This document shows positions 57,402 through 64,000 of a DNA stretch of 64,000 nt, piece after piece; position 1 is the first letter of the stretch; each line of letters opens with the position of its first letter. The DNA lies in the NCBI RefSeq assembly GCF_029227915.1, contig NC_079888.1:6443001-6507000 (forward strand). Reading direction: 5' to 3'. The notes beneath the pieces are model-generated. The model was not told where the DNA came from. It saw only the letters and a program-made list of their open reading frames with translations, and did no database searches. The DNA comes from Hydractinia symbiolongicarpus (lineage: Eukaryota > Cnidaria > Hydrozoa > Anthoathecata > Hydractiniidae). The position numbers were made by a program, and so were the translations under genes.

Positions 57402-60400
57402 ATGACCAATTTTCCCTGTAACATCTGCAAAAAAAATGTTAATAATAACCACCGAGCAATTCAATGCGATATTTGTAACCACTGGATTCATATAAAATGT
57501 AACAACTTAGATAATACCAGTTATAATTTACTAAAACAGTCCACAACACCATGGTTTTGTATTGATTGCACAGCTAAAACACTACCTTTTCAAAATCTAA
57601 ATAATGATCAATTTTTTCTCAATTCAAAAAACATAAATTTTAAATGTAACACATCTTCTCAACTTAATATAACACCTTCAGAAAATATCGAGGCTCTTCT
57701 AAAAGAATTTAACAATTTGTCATCCAACATGAATAAAGCTAATGATGATGATAATCCAACCATTAATTGTCAATATTATGATATCAATGACTTCTGTTCG
57801 TCAAAATTTAAATCTGAAAATTTCTTCTCTATTTTCCATCTGAATATAGCTTCTTTATCTAGACATAAACACGATCTTGAGACCTTATTAAATATCTTAA
57901 ATTTTGATTTTAGCATTTTAGCTATTACTGAAACAAAAATTATGAAAAATTTGAATCCAAACTACGATATTAATCTAGAAGGCTATCAACTATTCCACAC
58001 TCCCACTGAATCCAGTGCAGGAGGGACATTATTATATGTACGCAATCACTTTAATTGTAAGATTCGAGATGATCTGAATATATACAAATCTAAAGAATTA
58101 GAATCTATATTTATTGAAATAATTAGTCCTCGTAAAAAAAATACAATTGTAGGCTGTGTGTACAAACATCCGGGAATGTCAATTGATGATTTTAACTCTA
58201 ACTATTTTCAACCAATAATTAACAAAACTATGAATGAAGACAAAAGTGTTTTTATATCCGGTGATTTTAATATAAATTTACTCAACATCAGTAAAGACGA
58301 CCAAAGTTCAGATTTCATTAATAATTTGTTTTCAAATCTCTGTATACCACATATTACACTACCAACAAGAATAACACCAAGATCTAAAACGCTAATTGAT
58401 AACATATTTTCGAACTGTCTTGAATTTTCCAATTGTGTCTCAGGAAACCTAACTTCATCCATATCTGATCATTTACCTCAATTTTTATTGGTTCCAAATT
58501 TGAACATAAAATCCAATTCTAAAAAACAAAATATTTATAAAAGAAACTATTCAAAATTCAACGAAGAAGCATTTCTACTTGACCTAACTAAAATTAATTG
58601 GGATAATGAAATTTCTCTGAGTAAAAATGATCCTAATTATTCATTTGATAAATTTAATCATGCAATAAACCAATTATTAGATAAGCATATACCTTTAAAG
58701 AAGATGTCAAAAAAACAATACAAGCAACAATCTAAACCATGGATTACAAAAGGAATATGTAAATCTATCACTATAAGAGATAAATTACTGAAAAAATTCA
58801 TAAATTACAGAAAGAATGATAATTATAAAAATATGTTACACAATAATTATAAACAATACAGAAATTTAATTGTTGATTTGATCAGAAAAAGTAAAAAACA
58901 ACATTATCAAAAATATTTTTTTGAAAACTCGAATAACATTAGAAAAACTTGGGACGGAATCAAAACCATTATTAGCATATCCAAAATGAAATCCACTGTT
59001 CCTACTAGCCTAAAAATTAACAATAAAATTAACAATAATCCTGTTGATATTGCTAACTGCTTTAATAACTATTTTTCCACAGTAGGAGTAAAACTTCAAA
59101 ATAAAATTTCACCTTCTAATAAACCATTCCATAATTACCTTAATGACGCAAATCACAATTCTTTTTTTATCAATCCTACTACTGAGAATGAAATAATACC
59201 ACTGATATCTTCTTTAAATGAAAATAAAACAAACGGACCTTTTAGTATACCCAGCAATATTTTTAAACTTATTAAATTCAATGTATCAACACCCCTATGC
59301 GAGATAATAAATCTATCATTTTCGACTGGCATCTATCCAGATAACTTAAAAATTGCAAAAATTATACCTATATATAAAAATAAAGGATCTAGTCTAGAAT
59401 GTAACAATTACCGCCCAATATCACTCCTCTCTAATATTAATAAAATTTTTGAAAAACTCATGCACTCCAGATTATACAATTTTTTAGACTATCACAATTG
59501 TATTTATGATCTACAATTTGGTTTTCGACAAAATCATTCCACTAATAATGCACTCTTCAGTATTACAGAGAAAATAAGAGAAACTTTAGATTTCAACAAC
59601 TTTGCATGTGGAGCATTCATTGACCTGCAAAAGGCATTTGACACTGTTGATCATACTATCCTTTTAAAAAAACTTGAAAATTATGGAATTAGAGGACTAT
59701 CTAACTCCTGGTTCAGATCATACCTTAGTAACAGAAAACAATATGTTTCAATAAATGGTTTTGATTCAAATGTCCAAAATATAACAATAGGAGTACCCCA
59801 AGGGTCTGTACTTGGACCTTTACTATTTCTAATTTATATTAATGATCTAAACAATGCAATTAAATACTCAACAGTCCACCATTTTGCAGATGATACTAAC
59901 TTACTGACAATTAGTGATAATTTAAAATCAATAAGGAAGCAATTAAACCTTGATCTAAGATTCCTTTGCAACTGGCTCCGGGCCAACAAAATATCCCTAA
60001 ATGCTAGTAAAACAGAAATCATCCTCTTTACCCATCCAAACAAATCTATTGACTATGATATCAAAATAAAAATCAATGGCCATAAAATTTTACCTTCTGA
60101 ATCTATTAAATATTTAGGGATCACTCTGGACAAACATTTAAAATGGCATATACACATAGATAATCTTAAAGTAAAACTATCCAGATCCATTGGGATATTA
60201 TCTAAAATAAGACACTATGTTTCCTATAATATTTTAACTAATATATATCATGCTATCTTCTCATCACATCTAACTTATGGATGTCAAATATGGGGACATA
60301 ACAAAAGCACCTACCTTAATAGAATTATCTCCCTTCAAAATAAAGCAATTAAAATTATGAACTTCAAACCTGCAAACAGCCCTACTTCTCTATTATTTAA

Positions 60401-60734
60401 TAAATCCAAAATACTTACTTTTCCTGACACAATTAAGCTGAAAGACTTTTTATTTGCGTATGATCATTATCATAAAAATTTGCCTAAACCTCTGCAAGGC
60501 ATTTTCACTCTGGTTACAAATACTAATACCCATAATACTAGAAATGCATCAAACAATAACCTAATACTTCCAAATGTTAGTACCACTTGGTATGGAATTT
60601 ATAGTATAAAATATCAATCAATCCGTTGCTGGAATACAATTAATAACCAACACAGTGATAAAAAGCTGTCATCACTATCCAAAAACCAGTGCAAAAAAAT
60701 AATTACAAATCAATTGTTAAGTAAATACTTATAA
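57402..60734 (+). CDS. LINE ORF2: PHD finger, AP endonuclease, reverse transcriptase
   Basis: 1110 residues, uninterrupted. A C4HC3 PHD-type finger lies at residues 6-56 (C6, C9, C22, C25, H30, C33, C53, C56). The AP-like endonuclease spans about 140-365: LNIASLSRHK, AITETK, GGTLLYVR, YKHPGMS, SGDFNINLL (Asp288, Asn290) and SDHLPQ (Asp356, His357). The RT spans about 600-880: YRPISLLSNINKIFEKL, FGFRQNHST, GAFIDLQKAFDTVDH, GVPQGSVLGPLLFLIYINDL, and the catalytic FADDTN (828-833). A C-terminal region follows (ISLNASKTEIILF, IKYLGITLDKHLKW). All catalytic residues expected of an active LINE are present. PHD fingers occur in some CR1/L2-type LINEs and are thought to bind histone tails; the target here is unknown. 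Confidence 0.95.
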   Translation: MTNFPCNICKKNVNNNHRAIQCDICNHWIHIKCNNLDNTSYNLLKQSTTPWFCIDCTAKTLPFQNLNNDQFFLNSKNINFKCNTSSQLNITPSENIEALLKEFNNLSSNMNKANDDDNPTINCQYYDINDFCSSKFKSENFFSIFHLNIASLSRHKHDLETLLNILNFDFSILAITETKIMKNLNPNYDINLEGYQLFHTPTESSAGGTLLYVRNHFNCKIRDDLNIYKSKELESIFIEIISPRKKNTIVGCVYKHPGMSIDDFNSNYFQPIINKTMNEDKSVFISGDFNINLLNISKDDQSSDFINNLFSNLCIPHITLPTRITPRSKTLIDNIFSNCLEFSNCVSGNLTSSISDHLPQFLLVPNLNIKSNSKKQNIYKRNYSKFNEEAFLLDLTKINWDNEISLSKNDPNYSFDKFNHAINQLLDKHIPLKKMSKKQYKQQSKPWITKGICKSITIRDKLLKKFINYRKNDNYKNMLHNNYKQYRNLIVDLIRKSKKQHYQKYFFENSNNIRKTWDGIKTIISISKMKSTVPTSLKINNKINNNPVDIANCFNNYFSTVGVKLQNKISPSNKPFHNYLNDANHNSFFINPTTENEIIPLISSLNENKTNGPFSIPSNIFKLIKFNVSTPLCEIINLSFSTGIYPDNLKIAKIIPIYKNKGSSLECNNYRPISLLSNINKIFEKLMHSRLYNFLDYHNCIYDLQFGFRQNHSTNNALFSITEKIRETLDFNNFACGAFIDLQKAFDTVDHTILLKKLENYGIRGLSNSWFRSYLSNRKQYVSINGFDSNVQNITIGVPQGSVLGPLLFLIYINDLNNAIKYSTVHHFADDTNLLTISDNLKSIRKQLNLDLRFLCNWLRANKISLNASKTEIILFTHPNKSIDYDIKIKINGHKILPSESIKYLGITLDKHLKWHIHIDNLKVKLSRSIGILSKIRHYVSYNILTNIYHAIFSSHLTYGCQIWGHNKSTYLNRIISLQNKAIKIMNFKPANSPTSLLFNKSKILTFPDTIKLKDFLFAYDHYHKNLPKPLQGIFTLVTNTNTHNTRNASNNNLILPNVSTTWYGIYSIKYQSIRCWNTINNQHSDKKLSSLSKNQCKKIITNQLLSKYL

Positions 60735-61129
60735 GGAATATATATAAACTAATAATTTATTTGCTACACTTAAATTTAAATTTAAGTTTAATTAGTTATT
60801 CATTTTTTGTATATATATAGCTATATTTTTTTTTTTATTTAATTTTGTTTAATTTTTGTTTATCTTATTTCTTTTATTGATTTTTTGTTTGTTTTTCTTG
60901 TGTTTTTTTTTGTTTGTTTTTGTCTAATTTATTTTTACTACGTATATATATATATATGTCTATCTTATTTTTTTTTTTTTGTTGACAGGGGGGCTAGTTC
61001 TTGATTAGATTTATCTATTTGACTAGCTCTCCTGTTAGGTTAGATTATTGCATTATTTATACTCTAGACAATTTTTTATTTTTTTTTAAAAAGTTTATTT
61101 TTTGTAATCTAACTTAACAAATAAATGTA

Positions 61130-61184
<55 letters not shown>

Positions 61185-61189
61185 TTATG
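60735..61189 (+). repeat. LINE 3' UTR and (TTAC)n tail
   Basis: AT-rich 3' UTR with GACAGGGGGGCTAG at about 60984, ending in AATAAATGTATTTAC and about 14 TTAC units (61127-61182) in place of poly(A). A tail microsatellite of this kind is usual for CR1/L2-like LINEs. TTTTATG at 61183-61189 is the right target duplication. Confidence 0.85.
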
Positions 61190-61355
61190 ATGCTAGCTAT
61201 AAAACATGTCTGGCAACAATAATATAATCAAAACTGAAAATAAAACATGAAAAAACCTTACAGAACATTGCTATGATTAATTTATAAAACCATGCTCTTC
61301 TTCAAATGTTTTTTTAAAGATTTATTTTAAATGAAAGAGTAGAGAATACTCAAAA
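61190..61355. repeat. Tandem duplication, copy 1, right part
   Basis: Matches 63835-64000 base for base as far as I can read (ATGCTAGCTATAAAACATG onward). Where the copy ends cannot be seen because the window stops. Confidence 0.93.
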
Positions 61356-62283
61356 AGAACAGCCATCTTTTTCGTAAACACAATTTCCGTTTTATGCTAG
61401 GAACTTCATTTAACAGTCCGTATGCTTTGTGAATATCTAATACCGTTTCATATGTAGCGATACCTATATATATATGCTAACATAGAGTTTTTTGGCATAA
61501 GGGTATATATATTTATATCGTTATTAGCAGCGGGTTATATATTTACACCTTATGTGCGATTTCTATGAAGTACATCCCTAATCTTTTTAGTTAAATTTTA
61601 GCGTACGGCCACGTCATAGAAAAGTGACCCGTGATTTCCGTGTCGTGGACTCACAGTTTTACTCACGCAAGGGAATTAATATATAAGATTAGTGAAGCCA
61701 TTACAGTGCACTTAAAACTTTGAGGCCAAATAACTTGGAAAGGAGGTGGTGACGTCAATGATTTTTCACCGCGTGGGTAACTAGGAACAACTTAGGACCA
61801 ATTTGGGTAGTTTTCTCAAACCTGGGTCCCCAAATCCGTTCCGAAATGGACAGGTTGAAACGTCATTAAAAGATTATTTAAACCACCATATCTCCGTAAC
61901 CGTTTGCAAAAAGTACATGATCCCTTACATTTTCTTGATCAGCGTTTCACGACCTATACGATGAAGGCAACAGGTATACAAATTTTTTAAAAAGATTTTG
62001 GAAGTTTTTGCCGGCAAAGTTTTTAATCCCGATTACTCCTTAGGTGTTTGTCGAGAACATATGATCCTGCACATTATTTTTATCACCGCTTTAAGCTCTA
62101 CACAATAGAGGCAACGTAAAAACAAGGTTCTAAATTTTTTTTTGTGGATGGGTTGGGGACGTCATCAAAATTCAAATGTCCCTTCTTTTTCATTTTTATT
62201 TTGCCTCAGTGGATTTTTCCACGGGCCTTACCGACTAGTCTTACATAATAATACGGAGTGTTTGTGACGGTTGCATACGGTTG
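61356..62283. other. Spacer between duplicate copies, with a Helitron
   Basis: Sequence between the copies, some of which may also be duplicated beyond the window. About 61690-62238 is a 5'-truncated long-subfamily Helitron: AACTTTGAGGCCAAATAACT, GGTGACGTCAATG, TTTTCTTGATCAGCG, then CAGTGGATTTTTCCACGGG and CCTTACCGACTAG (CTAG 62235-62238). A possible start of another copy follows up to the duplication breakpoint. Confidence 0.7.
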
Positions 62284-64000
62284 TATATTGCATACAGTCC
62301 TTCCTCACCAAACTTTAGACAAAATGCCAACAAAAAAACGGTGTTTAAATCTAAAATTAATAAAGTCCTTTTAGCAATTTGCATGCTGTTTTACCATCAA
62401 TAAAGTAAACAAAATTTCAAATCTCACATAATATTCTGTCACAAATTTTCATAAAATATATATATAAGTCATAATGAGTCATGTTAAACAACAGCAATCA
62501 TTCTATATATAAGTTCATTTTATGTCAATTTTTGCACCAATTTTGCAACACAAAATACAAATTCTAAATAATACTAAAATCTCTTATTTTTGGTCCTTCG
62601 CATACCGACGGTCTCCCACAAAAGTTTAATCAAAATGTAAAAAATGAGAGGTAACAACAAAATCAAAGTTTGCAAAATTTAACTATTTCAGTACATATAT
62701 CTACTGCATATGCCCTCTAAAACAATATTTTAATCCAAAATGCCAAAGAAAAACAGTTTGCAACAAAAATCAGTTATTTCGATAATATTGCATACACTCT
62801 TTCCTCACAAAAGCTTCACAAACTGTAAAAAAAAAGAATGGTTGTAGGGAGTGCTTCTGATTCAACAAAAAAAGTTTTTTTGACATATTGCATCTAGCCC
62901 TTACCCATTAAATCTTACACAAAATTTCCAAAACTATATACGATTTAGAACACATCAAATTTAAATCGAGAAGGATCAGTCATTTCGATATATTGCACGG
63001 AGTCCTCCCCAGTAAGAATTTATACAAAGCTTGCAAGGTGTAAAATTGAATTCTTCTTCTGTGTATATATATATGGTCCTTCCTCACAAAATTAACATAA
63101 AATGTCAAAAAGGTTCAGATATAACATCTAACACAACAAAAATCAGTTCTATCAGTATATGTCATGCCATTGTCTTCCACCAAATGTTCCCCTTAAAGTT
63201 TCACAGACACAGCCTGTAAATTAAAAACAACTAAGATCAGGTATTTTGGTCTATTTCATACCATTCTGTTCCAAATAACTTATAAAATGTAAAAATTGAG
63301 TGGTAAAACAGAAATGTCAAAAAGAAGAAAAAAATAGCTTACAAAGAGTATAAAATTGAAATCAACAAAGTAGCTCTTTTGGTGTATTAAATATAAGCCA
63401 TACACACAAAAGTTTACACTAAATGTAAGAAAATGGTTGTGTTTAGTAATTCTAAATTAAGAAAAGTCAGTTCTTTTAGCATGCTGATTAAGGTTTTTGC
63501 CCACAATTTGAAACAAATTAAATTTACATTTTAAAAATAAGTAATTTCTGAACTTTATTTTCAGAATATTTGGAGGAAAAGAACTTCGCAAACCAAAAAA
63601 AACCCAGGAAAATGTTTAAAATTTTCAGGGTTAATAACGTTTGATGTGTTTTGTGGGAATATATATACTGGGAATCTTTAGTTTAAAGCTAGCATTAGCT
63701 AGCTACAGCAGCTAATAGCTAGTCACTTAAATATAAACTGGAGACTTAGCTAGGTATAAAGAACATGGCTACATATATATATATATATTCCTAGCTAGCT
63801 AGCTAGTTGTTAGAGTGGTGGTTGGCTTTTTATGATGCTAGCTATAAAACATGTCTGGCAACAATAATATAATCAAAACTGAAAATAAAACATGAAAAAA
63901 CCTTACAGAACATTGCTATGATTAATTTATAAAACCATGCTCTTCTTCAAATGTTTTTTTAAAGATTTATTTTAAATGAAAGAGTAGAGAATACTCAAAA
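62284..64000. repeat. Tandem duplication, copy 2, LINE-free
   Basis: Runs from TATATTGCATACAGTCC to the end of the window, matching 54214-55767 then 61190-61355 without a gap. It carries the uninterrupted target site at 63824-63840. An open frame here is a copy of one at 54964 and is not a gene. Confidence 0.95.

Overview
This is animal (metazoan) nuclear DNA: AT-rich, with GT-AG introns splitting conserved genes into short exons, and full of transposable-element debris. The reverse transcriptase families I recognise (a LINE with an ORF2 PHD finger, a Penelope-like fragment, a DIRS-like gag remnant and an RT family common in cnidarians) point to a cnidarian, possibly a medusozoan. That is inference from recognition, not a search.

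Layout. 1-1275: no supported exon. 1276-9717 (+): methionine aminopeptidase 2 (METAP2), 12 exons, first coding exon not found. 10960-12686 (+): dead reverse transcriptase relic. 14450-29279 (+): complete tRNA exportin (XPOT), 32 exons that sum in frame to 958 codons. 31763-34786 (+): aquaglyceroporin, 6 exons, 281 residues. 36021-42389 (+): homologue of human C12orf56, 11 exons, 717 residues. 44418-45761 (+): intronless 12-TM major facilitator protein. 51667-52158 (-): intronless SSAT-like GNAT acetyltransferase. 45.8-53.8 kb is otherwise repeats and element relics. 54.0-64.0 kb is a diverged tandem array lying in a recent tandem duplication. One copy carries a full-length two-ORF LINE (55768-61182) and the other is the empty site.

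The host genes do not form one pathway. METAP2 trims initiator methionine, XPOT exports tRNA, and the aquaglyceroporin moves water and glycerol. XPOT and C12orf56 are, from memory, neighbours on human 12q14, and METAP2 is also on chromosome 12, so the cluster may be an ancient linkage.

Mobile DNA is the main theme. A non-autonomous Helitron family with 5' TC, a GTGGA/TCCAC hairpin and 3' CTAG occurs at least eight times, including inside introns of XPOT, the aquaporin and the C12orf56 homologue. Foldback and TIR elements sit in METAP2 and XPOT introns. The LINE with occupied and empty sites in the same window is the strongest single observation. All exon boundaries were read by eye from splice signals and reading-phase continuity.
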